From the NCBI GenBank assembly GCA_011109175.1, contig RDEW01000023.1, forward strand, positions 724,154 to 788,153: a stretch of DNA of 64,000 nt. Reading direction: 5' to 3'. The position numbers and the translations under genes are program-made. Below are positions 47,580 through 59,399 of the stretch, one piece after another. How positions within the stretch are numbered: the first letter of the stretch is position 1; each line of letters begins with the position of its first letter. This stretch comes from Dicyema japonicum. Taxonomy: Eukaryota > Dicyemida > Rhombozoa > Dicyemidae. The notes below the pieces were generated by a model that saw only the letters and a program-made list of their open reading frames with translations, ran no database searches and was not told the DNA's origin.

Positions 47580-48116
47580 GCATTGGATGATACAGTACTT
47601 TAGAAGATCAAAGATCATTTGGTAATTTTGGATGATAACATTGCGAAATATTTGCCGAATAAATTTGATGACGATTGGGATCAAAATCCAAAGTTAAAGT
47701 AATACCAGCAAATCTAACATCAATTGAATGTGAATTGACATCAAAATCAACGTCAAATAGGATATATAAAATGAATCCCTTTTTAATTTTTGGAGAACAT
47801 ACATTTCAAAATATCCTATCTCAGAAAAGGCTATGAGTACACTATTACCTTTTCCTGCGTCTTACTTATGTGAGTTGGGTTTTCAATATATACATCTACC
47901 AAAACTTCCGTGATATAAGGATACATTTGTCAACAATAACTCCTAACGTTACACAACTATGCTATGATAAAAAGTTACCTCAATGTTAACATAAAAATTG
48001 TTTATGATTATTACGATTAAGTTTTAAGTGAAAATTGTAATAATTGAATTGGAAGGGTTCCGTACAAAAAATTAGCCCTAAAGGGTTCCGCGAGCACCTT
48101 AAAGTTGGGAACCACT
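47580..48116 (+). mobile_element. hAT transposon, transposase C-terminus and right TIR
   Basis: Plus strand: KYLPNKFDDDWDQNPK, then LLPFPASYLCELGF, the hAT C-terminal FP.tYLCE.gF motif, followed by AAGTTGGGAACCACTG at 48101-48116, the inverse of a hAT terminal repeat. GGGTTCCGCGAGCACC just inside the end recalls GGTGCTCGC just inside the left end at 12972. The 5' part lies in or beyond the gap. Confidence 0.7.
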
Positions 48117-48117
48117 G

Positions 48118-49118
48118 AGATAGACTCTGTATCATGCAAGAGATCTCTTTGTGCGTTATTAACAGATTCCCGCAGCTATGGAGGAACCATCACTAATAGT
48201 GATCATAAACTGCTTGTTGCACGTTTCAGGATAAAAAGATATTTTGGAATAGATGGAGCTAGAAAGAAGAGAGCTTATCTGGATCGTTTTATTGTGGAAA
48301 AATTATACTTATGTGAGAAGACCTGTAAAAATTATTGTTTGACAATTAAGAAGGAGATTGTNAATAGTGATCATAAACTGCTTGTTGCACGTTTCAGGAT
48401 GAAAAGATATTTTGGAATAGATGGAGCTAGAAAGAAGAGAGCTTATCTGGATCGTTTTATTGTGGAAAAATTATACTTATGTGATAAGACCCGTAAAAAT
48501 TATTGTTTGAAATTAAGAAGGAGATTGTGTACATAAATATGGGAAACCCCTCAGTGATGATTTGGAATGCTACTGTTGATGGAACAAAGTAAGCAAGTTT
48601 CGACGTGCTTGGGGAAAAAAGCCGGCAGGATTTAGAAGAGTCTTCGATTAAAAAATTGAACCATTATCAATTAAACAAAAAATTTTGGCTGAGAATAAAA
48701 TCGTGTACAAATAATGATACTTACAACGAGTTAAGTAGAGAAAGAAATCGTACTGTCAAGGAGATTAGAAGGAGGAAGATGGAAATTTATATCAAGAAAT
48801 TTAACGAACGTGTCAGTGAAATTGAGAAGTTGGGATACGGAACGCAAATATCTCGTGCTGTTCGCCTTTTGCACAGTCCAACATATGTATATTTGTATTC
48901 ACGACAGTCAAAAAAGAAATGTATTGGATAATAAAGAACATAACCGAGATTATTGCCGAACATATTCAGGATTTTTGAATAAAAATGAAACCTCATATGT
49001 GGAGCCATTTGAGAAATCACCAAGAAGTCTGAATCTACCTATCTCTACAAAGCAAACTAATAAATTAAACAACAACACGGCAGCGGGACCAGACAACATA
49101 CATGGAGAAATCAATCCC
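48118..49118 (+). mobile_element. Group B LINE, end of endonuclease to start of RT
   Basis: Plus strand: LTDSRSYGG, NSDHKLLVARFRIKRYFGID, ARKKRAYLDRF, KNYCL, then ERNRTVKEIRRRKMEIYIK, and LNNNTAAGPDNIHGE (RT start). An N at 48362 joins two copies with a 168-bp offset. 48119-48178 matches 26812-26872 at DNA level. The element stops at about 49118, where a minus-strand LINE begins. Confidence 0.7.
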
Positions 49119-51530
49119 CTTCAAGAAAATCTCGCTGTAAATACAATCTTTATTTATTTGCTGGTTTACAGTGAATCCGACCATTTATGAGTACACGACG
49201 TATACACTTGTCAATTGCCTCNGATAATAAAGAAAATAACCGAGATTATTGCCGAACATATTCAGGATTTTTGAATAAAAATGTAACCTCATATGTGGAG
49301 CCATTTGAGAAATCACAAAGAAGTCTGAATCTACCTATCTCTACAAAGCAAACTAATAAATTAAACAACAACACGGCAGCGGGACTAGACAACATACATG
49401 GAGAAATCAATCCCCTTCAAGAAAATCTCGCTGTAAATACAATCTTTATTTGCTGGTTTACAGTGAATCCGACCATTTATAAGTACACTACGTATACACT
49501 TGTCAATTGCCTCAAACTCAACTGGTTCAATTTCAATGACTTCTATATAATAATCATATAAAAAGTCGCTCTGCATAAATATACTTCGTCACATTAGTCT
49601 TCACGACGTTACTATATTTGTCTTTTAATACGCCAAGATATCAATAACATCCAAGATCGTCAAGTAACATAGCTTTTTCATCCAAACATTCAACATTTAT
49701 GGCTGATTTGTAAATATTAGGCTCCAGTCCAGCTGCATCAAAAAAATTTCCAACTTAGTTCATCATTCTTACCTTTGTGTCATCCTCATAGGATATCAAT
49801 TTAAGATCATCCATAAACAGCAATTGGTTGGTAACATAAATAAGAGTAATTCAGTCAGCGTCCATGGTCACTTTAGGGTATTTACAATTTGATAGTCGAC
49901 TCAACGGATCAATCAATAATACAAATGACTGGGGATAAAGAATCTTTCAGTAATATTCCCCTTCTTAGATTCACCACACCAAGCAAATTTCCATTAAATT
50001 TTAGTTGGAGTGTCCACATTTTCATAAGTTTTTTTTTATAAACATAATAATCCATATAGGTAATCCGGTGTTTTCTAAAACTTCGTACAAAAAGCCATGA
50101 TTCACAGAATCAAACGCTTTCTTTACATCGCTCCAAGTCGAGCGTAAATTGGCTGACTGTTTGTTAATGCATTGGTCAACCAAGGCTTGTTCTTTCGCGC
50201 CCTGGCACATTCTACGAGTTCCTAACTGATTATCACTGATTAGATCGAATGCTTCAATATATTTGTTTAGCTTGCTATTCACCCACTTTGTTGTCAATTT
50301 ATAGAGGTTAAACATGCACGTGATCGGTCTAAGGTCCTTGGAGAGTCACAAACTTCTTTCTTCGGAATAAGGTGAGTGATACCAGTAAAAAACCATGACT
50401 CAGGAGTCGATTTCTCTTTTATCATCTTTTCATTTTCTTGGTGTATATGATCATGGAGGGACGTAATCTTCTTAATAAATAATTTGTAGATCCCATCACA
50501 GCCACACGCTCTCAAATTTGGCAAGAGTTGGATTATTCCCAGCAATCCTTCTTTCGAGAAGTCTCCTCTTCCCCAGTAATCCTTTTGGATATAGAGAATC
50601 CCACATCCTTCTTATCCTTTTCCTTCCACATGTTTTTCCAAAAAACTGAACATTCTTCGATCTCAAAATTGTACACAGAACTGCGGCCTTCCTCTGTCAT
50701 CTTCCTATATAAGCGCCCTCTACTAAGCTCAAAGCATAAATTGTCTCTTTGAAATTCCTCTCGACTTGTGCATCCTATTCTTTTTTCCAACAATTCTAAT
50801 TTCTTCATTGATTATACACCACACTTTCTTCAGATCTCCTTTTTTTGACTTCTTGTATGCAAAAGCACACAAAGCTTCTCTCATTGAGTCATCATACTTC
50901 TGATTTCCAGATAACCCAACTAGTGCGGTGATTTTCCCAGCGTGAGTCTTTAGTTTTGTAAGTCGCCTATTCATTTCCTCTCCTTGTGAACAGTAGCAGT
51001 AAGTGTTTCATATGAGCACTGTGTAGCATAAAGAATATCTGTAATATCTTCCATTGTATTCGGGGGTGTACCATTGATATAGTATCCCACAACGTAATTC
51101 ACTCCGGATAATGTATCCATTTTGAGAAACCGATAAGGAATTTTCCTTGTTGGTTTTCGTTTATCCAGGAAAATCGACTTGATCTCTTGAATCTGGCTTG
51201 AAAACTCTTCCAAAAACTTAGTGAAACAGGCAATCTCCGATTTCTCGGCGCTCTGCCGATTTCCTCCTTGGTGATAAGTAGTATTCTGTACATCAGATTT
51301 GAGAAATAATTTCACATTTGCCACAGATTGAAAATTTCTTAATCGAATTACAACGGAAACTCTTAAAGGAGGCTAGTTTACCGAGCTGCCCTCTACTCCA
51401 TACACTATCGAAATATCTCATACAGAAATTTTTAGCCGATGCCACGTCCAATGAAAAGAGCTGACGTTTTGCAATAATCCTTAAGGGAAAGAGGCTAAGG
51501 TAACCTCTAGCTTGATTCAATCATCCAGTT
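49119..51530 (-). mobile_element. Group A LINE, RT region, decayed
   Basis: The minus strand, 5' to 3': FWKNMWKEKDKKD, CGCDGIYKLFIKKITSLHDH, W.FTGITHLIPKK, RRMCQGAKEQALVDQC, SDVKKAFDSVNH, LLFMDDLKLISY (near 49815), YLGVLKDKYSNVV, and IDKCIRSVLINGRIHCKPANK (like the ID..TRK.....HP.AD block). The endonuclease is missing at the 49118 junction. An N at 49222 joins two copies offset by 296 bp, both carrying the junction. Confidence 0.75.
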
Positions 51531-51710
51531 ATAACTAACTAATTGGAAGATCGACCCACTCATATGTATGATCAAGTAAATTTATCAATGAGTATTTAGA
51601 CTACCTGCAGACATAAAGAAAAGATTTTATAGTTTAAACTGAAAATATTGACAGATTAAGACACAATCATAATTTCTGTTTAATATATTAATATAATCGC
51701 AAAAATTGAT

Positions 51711-51990
51711 ATCAAATCAGTAATGATAAGATAATAATGACATTCCAATGGATTGATAAATAGAAATGAAAAAAAAACTTTCCTTGTATAGAAAACACAT
51801 GTGATTCCAGTCTTCACGAATCAATCCTCATGTTAGTGAAGGTAATTTGGATCAAATCAGTAATGATAAGATAATAATGACATTCCAATGGATTGATAAA
51901 TAGAAATGAAAAAAAAACTTTCCTTGTATAGAAAACACATGTGATTCCAGTCTTCACGAATCAATCCTCATGTTAGTGAAGGTAATTTGG
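51711..51990. repeat. Tandem duplication, 2 x 140 bp
   Basis: Units 51711-51850 and 51851-51990 appear identical. It lies 170 bp upstream of the MFSD12 start. Confidence 0.95.
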
Positions 51991-52157
51991 AATTGTTATT
52001 TCATAAATTTTATTGGATTTTATTTTTTATTCTATCTGATATATAAAGAGACAAAAATTAAATTAATTATTTAAAATTAAAAATATCAAATCTGATTACC
52101 TTATCTCTCTGATATCGTTCACTTAAAAAAGAAATATTTCGGAATATTATTGAATTG

Positions 52158-53973
52158 ATGAAGACGTCCTCATCTGGTAGGAAATAAAATAAATTAGATT
52201 CAAATTTGATATCATGGTTGCTAAGAATTGCGTTTGGTATGGGTCACGTGCTTAATGATTTGATTGGCGGTGTTATTATGACCTTATTTTTAATTTTCAT
52301 TCAACACATTAGAAAGATTCCTCCTGAAATAGCAGGTTGTGTAATTTTGTAACAATTAGGATGGGTATTTTTCGTAGGCCAGTTTGTCGATGCATTCGGA
52401 ACATTGTTTGTGGGCTACTACCTCGATAAAATAAAAATAATTCCATTTTATACTCAAAAAAAGAGTTGGCATTTAATGGGTTTTAATGTTATCAATAATT
52501 AGGTGTTGTCGATGCATTCGGAACATTGTTTGTGGGCTACTACCTCGATAAAATAAAAATAATTCCATTTTATACTCAAAAAAAGAGTTGGCATTTAATG
52601 GGTTTTAATATTATCAATAATTAGGTGCTATTTTAGGAGTAATTGGTGTATTTTTTCATTTACAGAGTCCAATCGGTTGTCCAAATCCAGAAGATTGTTC
52701 TGTAATAGCCCAAGCTATTTATTATATTCCATGTGGGATGATTTTTCAATTTGGATGGGCCTGTTCACAAATTTCCCACCTCTCAATGATTAACGTTTTA
52801 AGCGACAATGACCAAGAAAGGATTATTTTGAATTCCATTCGGTCATAATTTTAAATATTTTAGTTATGGCTTTACTGTTACTTCATATGTAACTGTCTAT
52901 ATTATCGGAACTCTATATATGGGGATTGACTCAACGAGTAACATTAATGGACCGACCACTCCCTCTATTTTTGTAAATCTGTTAAATATTTAGAAAATAA
53001 TGATAACAGCACTTAGCATTGGAGTATTCAGTTGTTTCATATTCCATTCAGTCGTATATGAGCCTAACAACGAAAGAACTAATACAACTAAAACAAATGT
53101 TAAAACTTGGAGAGACTGGATGGGTGATTCTAAACTTTATTTAGTATTTTTGAATTATTAATAAATAGTATGCAGTTATTTATGCCATATCAAGAGTCAT
53201 CACCAATCTTTCAATGATATATTTGCCATTATATCTTATGTACACAATAAAGCTAAGGAGTGTTTGCTATGTATTTAGTATATTTAGGAATTCTTGTTTG
53301 TAATTCCCCTAATTTATTATATATCTTCAATTATTATTTCTGGATTTCAAAATATTTTGATAATACAATTCGGAATAAAGGTCTCATTTTAATTTAATCA
53401 GAAATTATATTTAAGTGGATTAGTTTTAGTTGGAGTGGCTTCAATATTGATATTATTCCTTAAAGAAGGGGATATCACAGGGACAATTATTATGTCAATC
53501 ATATTTGGAGTTGGCTCTACGACAATCATCATTACAGCTTTAGCAATGATTTCAAATATGATTGGGGGACAAGTTTTCATTTATTTTATTTTAGAACGAT
53601 TCGGGGTTTGTTTATGGATTAGTAAGTTTCTGTGATAAAACGTCGACTGGAATTATTGTAGTCATAATTCAGACTATCAATAATATTTTGTAAATAAATT
53701 TAAGTTAATTAGTTTCAATACCAAGGAACTCAGTGCAAAATATACAAGACATACTATGTGTTGGCTGAATTTAACTTCAATAACGATTGCCTGTATTTGC
53801 ATACTTTTTACAAATCTGAGACGTTTCTCTAGAGGAAACTTAACTGAAAGTGGTAAGTTAAAGGGAAAAATTTAGATTTGTCACCTTTACTTATAAATTC
53901 ACGTATGACAGAAAGTGACAAGAGTCAATTATATCAAAGTTGTACGATAGCCCTGAGTTTAAAAAAGTATTAA
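52158..53973 (+). CDS. MFSD12: MFSD12 lysosomal cysteine transporter, complete, 12 exons
   Basis: Exons 52158-52176, 52198-52335, 52360-52479, 52625-52841, 52864-52972, 52994-53143, 53169-53261, 53288-53380, 53402-53572, 53595-53689, 53713-53852, 53876-53973; other introns 21-26 nt. 480 residues, the same as human. Major-facilitator protein needed for cysteine import into lysosomes and melanosomes. Landmarks: FGMGHVLNDL (TM1), GQFVDAFGTLFVGYYLDK (loop 2-3), FQFGWACSQISHLSM, RYGFTVTSYVTVY, AISRVITNLSMIYLPLYL, VIPLIYYISS, SGFVYGLVSFCDKTSTG, and SPLL in the tail. Between exons 3 and 4 a 122-bp tandem copy leaves a 145-bp spacer (52480-52624); splicing from the first donor to the second acceptor keeps the frame, and so would removing one copy. 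Confidence 0.95.
52386..52629. repeat. Tandem duplication, 2 x 122 bp, inside MFSD12
   Basis: Units 52386-52507 and 52508-52629 cover the end of exon 3 and its 23-nt intron and differ at two or three positions (TAATG/TAATA; GTGTT/GTGCT). Two alleles placed in series would look like this. Confidence 0.92.
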
Positions 53974-54362
53974 CCATCTTTTTGTTGATTAATTTTAAAA
54001 ATTTAAGTTTTAATTTTTAAAAATTATAAATTTATTATTTTACTGTAATCGATCAGCAGGTTTGTAGTTAATAAAAATTTTGGTGCGGGTGTTACACAAT
54101 TATTATAAATGTTTATGCGCGACATGGTGAAAGGAATTTTTTTTATTTTTATAGTAAGCTATCTTATTTTATAATGCAAGAGGGAATAAAATTATATCTT
54201 TTATCTCCATCAAACATGGACCGGAGATTTGCCGGACTCACATGCAGAAGGTGTGACAAAACTTTCTGTTGGGGTGAGTGATGATGTGCCTATTAAAGCG
54301 AAATCAAAAAATCGTGACTAAATAAATTGTAGACGTTGTCATACATGAGAATGAATAAAAGA
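53974..54362. other. Intergenic DNA with a candidate short Cys-rich frame
   Basis: A plus-strand frame from an ATG at about 54174 reads LLSPSNMDRRFAGLTCRRCD and CW, then a GT-AG stretch of 25 nt, then AKSKNRD and a stop. The intron-sized gap is suggestive, but the protein is not recognised. Confidence 0.25.
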
Positions 54363-54545
54363 TCAAGTAAGAGTGAGGTGATCATTATTTACCTTAACAA
54401 AAAGCCACTTACTTCCATGCCCAATCGTTCCTTTATTGTCAAAAGTCTGTACCACAGCTTCTTTCACCTCGCTTTTTGGGAATTTCTTTCCAATGCTGAT
54501 CAAAAATAAACTTGACAGGCACTTATTTGACATCGAAGACCTCAA
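54363..54545 (-). CDS. Possible exon of an unknown gene
   Basis: The minus strand encodes IGKKFPKSEVKEAVVQTFDN, GTIGHGSKWLFVKV and a stop at 54363. A 21-nt GT-AG intron may lie just before IGKK, with an ATG 14 nt before its donor. Upstream sequence is confused by a 140-bp duplication. Not recognised. Confidence 0.3.
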   Translation of the reverse strand: MRSSMSNKCLSSLFLISIGKKFPKSEVKEAVVQTFDNKGTIGHGSKWLFVKVNNDHLTLT

Positions 54546-54780
54546 ATATGTTTTTATTTGTTTTAACTTTTAAAAATAATCTTCACAGCTATCGATTGAA
54601 TTGATCGCTAGCAGTCGATCTTATCCAGGAATAAGTTAGTCAAAAATAAACTTGACAGGCACTTATTTGACATCGAAGACCTCAAATATGTTTTTATTTG
54701 TTTTAACTTTTAAAAATAATCTTCACAGCTATCGATTGAATTGATCGGTAGCAGTCGATCTTATCCAGGAATAAGTTAGT
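54501..54780. repeat. Tandem duplication, 2 x 140 bp
   Basis: Units 54501-54640 and 54641-54780, about one mismatch. Confidence 0.95.
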
Positions 54781-54829
54781 ATAAATTAATAACGTGAACT
54801 CTATGTCTTGGATCTACTGTCCCTACAGC

Positions 54830-55020
54830 GTGCTATGGTCCCCCTTTAGGTACTCCCCTGCTCACATGTGGTACCATCGACTGTTAGGGGCATCATGATC
54901 TTTCTTGGCGAAGAACGAATTGGTGATCTCAAGACATAAGGAGATAAGCGGAATTTTGAAGGGAACTCTGGAGTCTCTGGATACAGAAATTCAAATCCCT
55001 AACTTCCTTATTCGAAACCT
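54830..55020 (+). mobile_element. Group D LINE fragment
   Basis: SRHKEISGILKGTLESLDT corresponds to RHKVINGIVKRGLESAGYP at 5130-5190. No other block of the element is preserved. Confidence 0.5.
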
Positions 55021-55849
55021 AATCAAAAAACCTTAACTCTCCCGACTAAAGCCATAATGGTGGTCATATATTTTTCAACTTCAGGCACACTTTCTCTCCA
55101 GAATATTCGATAGTCTTGAGAGAAAAAAGACAAGTCAGTAAGACGAAATGTTTGAAAGATCCCAAGTAGATTTAAAGATGATAAATGACTGTTTACAGAT
55201 TATTGGTACAGTGTTACTCAAAAAATAGTCTTCAGCTGATTTCTGCTATATTGATGCAGATACTAAGGAAATTACCCGGAACATTTTAATCAGTGATGGT
55301 TTACACGGATGAGCTGAAAAAAGAAAATCTATTAGATTTCCAAAAACTATTTAGTTGATGTGGTCTTTGTCTAAAATTTTTGACTTTGATGATAAATCAG
55401 CTATTTTTTATAATAAACATACATTGAAGTGTTTAATACCAAGACTAATTGTTTTTAGTTAAATAAATACTTTCTTTGATGATAAATCTTGCTATACATA
55501 ATCTGACGCCATGGTCAAGCACGGCGGAGGTAAACTAATGTTTCTCATATAAAGGAGTCAGAAATTTAATTTTAATAGAAATCTCAAAAAATTTAAAGTA
55601 TGACAAAAGATTATATTAATCCGTGTAAAAATTATATTTAAGCATTTTACAAAACTGGCACATCAACAGAAATTTATAGTTTTGATTTTCGCTTCATTTC
55701 GTGATTCTTAATTTATATATGATATCATGTAGCATGCTGTGAACTGTTTTTAATCATAAGAAAGGCGATTTTTGTCAATAAAGTCAAAAATTCATATATT
55801 CTTTAAATTGTCTAAAACTTATAAAAATGTGATTTTTTAATCAGAAATA
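55021..55849. other. Unassigned DNA
   Basis: A plus-strand frame with two stops near 55140-55460 (VDLKMINDCLQIIG, FCYIDADTKEITRNI) looks like a decayed coding region of unknown kind. Confidence 0.25.
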
Positions 55850-56790
55850 CAGTAAACTCTCATTAATCCGAACTAAAAAAATTGGGATGCCTTTCGGATT
55901 GTGAAGGGAATAAATATATTAATTTTATTGTAGTTAACATTAATGTTTTCACATATAATCTCCATTTTAACATCAATAATTTCTTGGTCGACATTATAAT
56001 CTTCACAAAAAATGATCATTTCGTTCTCGTCGGGTTTATTTACATATTACAATAATTTTAAAAGTCAAAATCTTTTTAAAATCTTGGTCTTTTATTATAA
56101 AAAGGATTAATTTTTATTGTTCCAGTTCCATTAGCACAAAGAGCTATAGTAATCATCACTTTTGATTGCTTTATGCCATTTCTATCATTAGATGAAATTG
56201 TTCTAGAAGGGTAAGATTAAAAAGTCAAGTTTCATGCATTTTTAGCAATACGTCAGGGTCTACTTCTGTAAACTAATCATATTTGTCTATTCAAATTAAT
56301 TTCATCTTGTGTTAGCTGTTAGCTCCTCCGTAAAGAACTTTTAGTCTAAGATTAAATCTTTTTTTAAATCTGTGTAGCCTTTAGTAACTTCAAAATCATT
56401 GATTCCAAGCTTTTCACTGAATACTTTAGCTTATGAAATGATCTTCAGTAATGAAACCATTAATTTCATCCATTCAACAAGTGTATAAAGTNGTCCACTT
56501 CTGTAAACTAATCATATTTGTCTATTCAAATTAATTTCATCTTGTGTTAGCTCCTCCGTAAAGAACTTTTAGTTTAAGATTAAATCTATTTTTAAATCTG
56601 TGTAGCCTTTAGTAACTTCAAAATCATTGACTCCAAGCTTTTCACTGAATACTTTAGCTTATGAAATGATCTTCAGTAATGAAACCATTAATTTCATCCA
56701 TTCAACAATTGTATAAAGTTGATGACGTTTACCACTTGACTCTTGATTTGTTTATCGTAGTTTCACAGTTTTCCAACTTTCACGGTTTTT
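55850..56790 (-). mobile_element. pogo/Tigger transposon, decayed transposase and one TIR
   Basis: CAGTAAACTCTCATTAATCCG at 55850 next to TA is a pogo-type end. On the minus strand: ITEDHFIS, AKVFSEKLGINDFEVTKGY, then NGIKQSKVMITIALCANGTG, KINPFYNKRP, the segment of DDE_1 transposases after the first Asp. An acidic CEDYNVDQEIIDV segment lies near 55990. An N at 56492 joins two copies offset by 235 bp. Many stops. Confidence 0.65.
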
Positions 56791-56907
56791 TAGATGTTCT
56801 AAAAGTGTAAAAATTCCCAAATAAGCGTTTATTTCTATTTCACAGATATGGGATAATTCTAAGAGTCATATTTGATGTACTTTTATTTCACAAACATTAC
56901 TTCATTT

Positions 56908-56942
56908 TTGCCCGACACCTAACCACTATGCCATCGGGCTAC
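56908..56942 (-). repeat. tRNA-derived SINE, head fragment
   Basis: The minus strand reads GATGGCATAGTGGTTAGGTGTCGGGC-type sequence (box A region) and stops right after. Only the first 35 bp of the SINE. Confidence 0.6.
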
Positions 56943-57329
56943 TAATTAATTATATTTCTGGCTATCTACCCAATATAGTTCTGCTCAAAGTTGTCTTGAA
57001 ATTGTAGTAGTATTGTAAAAATTTTATTGAATTAAAAAACAACAATAATTTTGTTTGAAATGGAAATAATGTATTAGAATGTTCTATTGGTTTATAAATT
57101 GAAAAATATGACAGGAAAAACTCACTTCACAGTGGAAGACGCAGCTAGCATATTCAAAAATTGTATTTCAGTAACATTGTATGCGGAATTAAGTATCTAA
57201 AATCTAGATTTTCTGTTAATAAGTTTTTTCTATTAAAAATGGAAAAGCAACATATTTCTCCATGAAAAATATCCTTTTATGCTAAAAATAAAAGTTGACT
57301 TACAAATTAACCAAATATGTTAAGCTTTA

Positions 57330-58409
57330 TTATGGAAGTAAATTTAAAGGGTAAATAATATCAGTTGAACAAGTCTTAGGTCTTATAACTAGAGGTTTTC
57401 CAAGTTTTCTTATTTTACGACCAAAACGTCCACCCTTCCGTTGAAACTTTCCACTCCTTGGTCTCACTCCCAGCCTCCTTCTCTGACCAGCAGTGGTTAA
57501 TTTGACATCTTTATGTTGTACATTTGATACTCTGCCGATTACACACATGCAACGTTTATTTACTACATATTCCTTCCCACTAGGAAGTTTAACCAAGACA
57601 TCATCCCCCATCTAGATAATCATATCATCTCACCTTATTCAGCAAGGAAGCATGTGCTCCAGCAGCCACTGCTATCACTGGTCCATATCCTGGTATAAGT
57701 TCAACACAGCATATTTCTGAGCCAATCATCAATGCTCCAAGAGGATGAGCATCGCCAGGAGAACCAGGAACTGATGGTTATATTATCATTTAACCTGGAA
57801 TTTTGGGTATGTCTGAATATGTCCTAATAATATCCCCCACTTTCATTGTAGTGGTTGCAATAACCCAACGTCTTGCATCCCCGGCAGCAATCAGAGCTAA
57901 TTTTGCTGAATGCCAGTCATCCTCTCGCAACTAAATTATAATCCCTAAATAACACCTCACATATCCTTTCTTCAATAATCTTTCCAGGACGGGACAGTCT
58001 TGACTGATTCCACAAAAAGTATTTCTTGAAACCTCCACCAATTCTATTTATAATAATCCGCCCTGCACAGTAAACAAAAAGCAGACCATGGGCATTTCGT
58101 CCACCAGTACGTTGACAGGGCAAAGGTTCATGAGTATACTCCATATTCCTTAGATTAAACCCAGCCTTTCGAAGAGAATAATGTAGAATGAATTGACTTC
58201 GTTTATTGAGGGGATCCTTAATGCTCACATCTTCACTAAAAATTGTTTGCAAGATATCACGGTTTAATTGTTGAAATTAGATTATTTAGTTCCTCGGATC
58301 TCTTTGAAATAGTAGTATATACTTTACGAGGAACATATTCAGACCAAAGACGTCTGAACCCAATTAAAGGCTGAAATTTAAGTCTGCATAAATGCATGTG
58401 AGACAACAT
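57330..58409 (-). CDS. MRPL2: Mitochondrial ribosomal protein uL2m (MRPL2), complete, 5 exons
   Basis: Exons 58409-58261, 58235-57956, 57930-57795, 57770-57634 and 57611-57330; introns 25, 25, 24 and 22 nt. 327 residues (human 305). uL2 organises the peptidyl-transferase centre of the large mitoribosomal subunit. Visible blocks: RTGGRNAHG and NRIGGGFKK (like the human SGGRDHTG and HGIGGGHKQ), RWVIATTTMKVGD, GDAHPLGAL, CVIGRVSNVQHKD, and RRLGVRPRSGKFQRKGGRFG near the C-terminus. The N-terminus is basic (CRLKFQPLIGFRRLW), as for a mitochondrial presequence. The start at 58409 is the more upstream of two in-frame ATGs (the other at 58397). Confidence 0.96.
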
Positions 58410-58499
58410 AAAGGGATTTTAATTAAAATTTTAAAATGAAATTAATTATAAATAAGCATTAAATTCATTTTATAATTATTTACCAAAAACCATTAAGTC

Positions 58500-59170
58500 T
58501 CGAGATCATTAGCTCTCGTTGGAAACTTTTCGGACAAGTCCTGAGGTTGGTCCCGATATTCTTCCTCCTAATATCGCAATGAAAGATTACTACTCCTCCA
58601 ATATAAAACGCTTTCGTGGAAGACCGAGAGCAACCCTCCCGGTCGTTTTACAAAACGATCTGAAAACCGTGAAGAAAACATTGGCATCTGGTAACGACCT
58701 GGACACACTGAGGGATCTGGCTAAGAACAGAAAAGCCTTGAACAAGCTAGCTCTTTCTTATATATTTTTTGCTGCACATGCGGGCTTTCGTAAAAGTGCT
58801 AATAATAATATGTCGCGAGCGCTACCTGAAATATCGATTNGACTTTTCGGATACGTCCTGAGGTTGGACCCGATATTCTCCCTCCTAATATCGCAATGGA
58901 AGATTACTACTCCTCTAATGTAAAACGCTTTCGTGGAAGACCGAGAACAACCCTCCCGGTCGTTTTACAAAACGATCTGAAAACCGTGCGGAAAACATTG
59001 GCATCTGGTGACGACCTGGAGACACTGAGGGATTTAGCTAAGAACAGAAAAGCCTGGAACAAGCTCACTCTTTCTTATATATTTTTTGCTGCACATGCGG
59101 GCTCTCGTAAAAATGCTAATAATAATATGTCGCGAGCGCTACCTGAAATATTGATTTTTTTCCCTCAAAA
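58500..59170 (+). mobile_element. Group B LINE, C-terminal tail, two copies joined by N
   Basis: Each copy reads FRGRPR.TLPVVLQNDLK, KTLASG.DL.TLRDLAKNRKA.NKL, the RGRP...DL..A.+RK.W tail of an RT polyprotein. Copy 1 is 58519-58839, N at 58840, copy 2 58841-59170. Copies differ by about 15 bases in 300, more than typical allelic noise. Confidence 0.7.
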
Positions 59171-59399
59171 TTAAACGAATAGTCTTAAGACACTCACAAG
59201 TCGAACTTAGTCAATCAATCAAATCAAATTTATTCCAAAGTAAGTAAGTAAGGAGTTATTTTTTAGAATATTTAAACGTGTCCGCCTATGCGGCCTGGAC
59301 ACTTCCGATGTATCCACACTCCATTTAGTTATCTTTTATCGTCGGATCCCATTGATTCTTTTCTCTATGATGTTTTTAACAGGAGTTAGAATCATGTCT

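Noticed and set aside
46626-47684. Long open frames spanning 46626-47684 on both strands
   Set aside because: They run through 880 N and contain no coding information.
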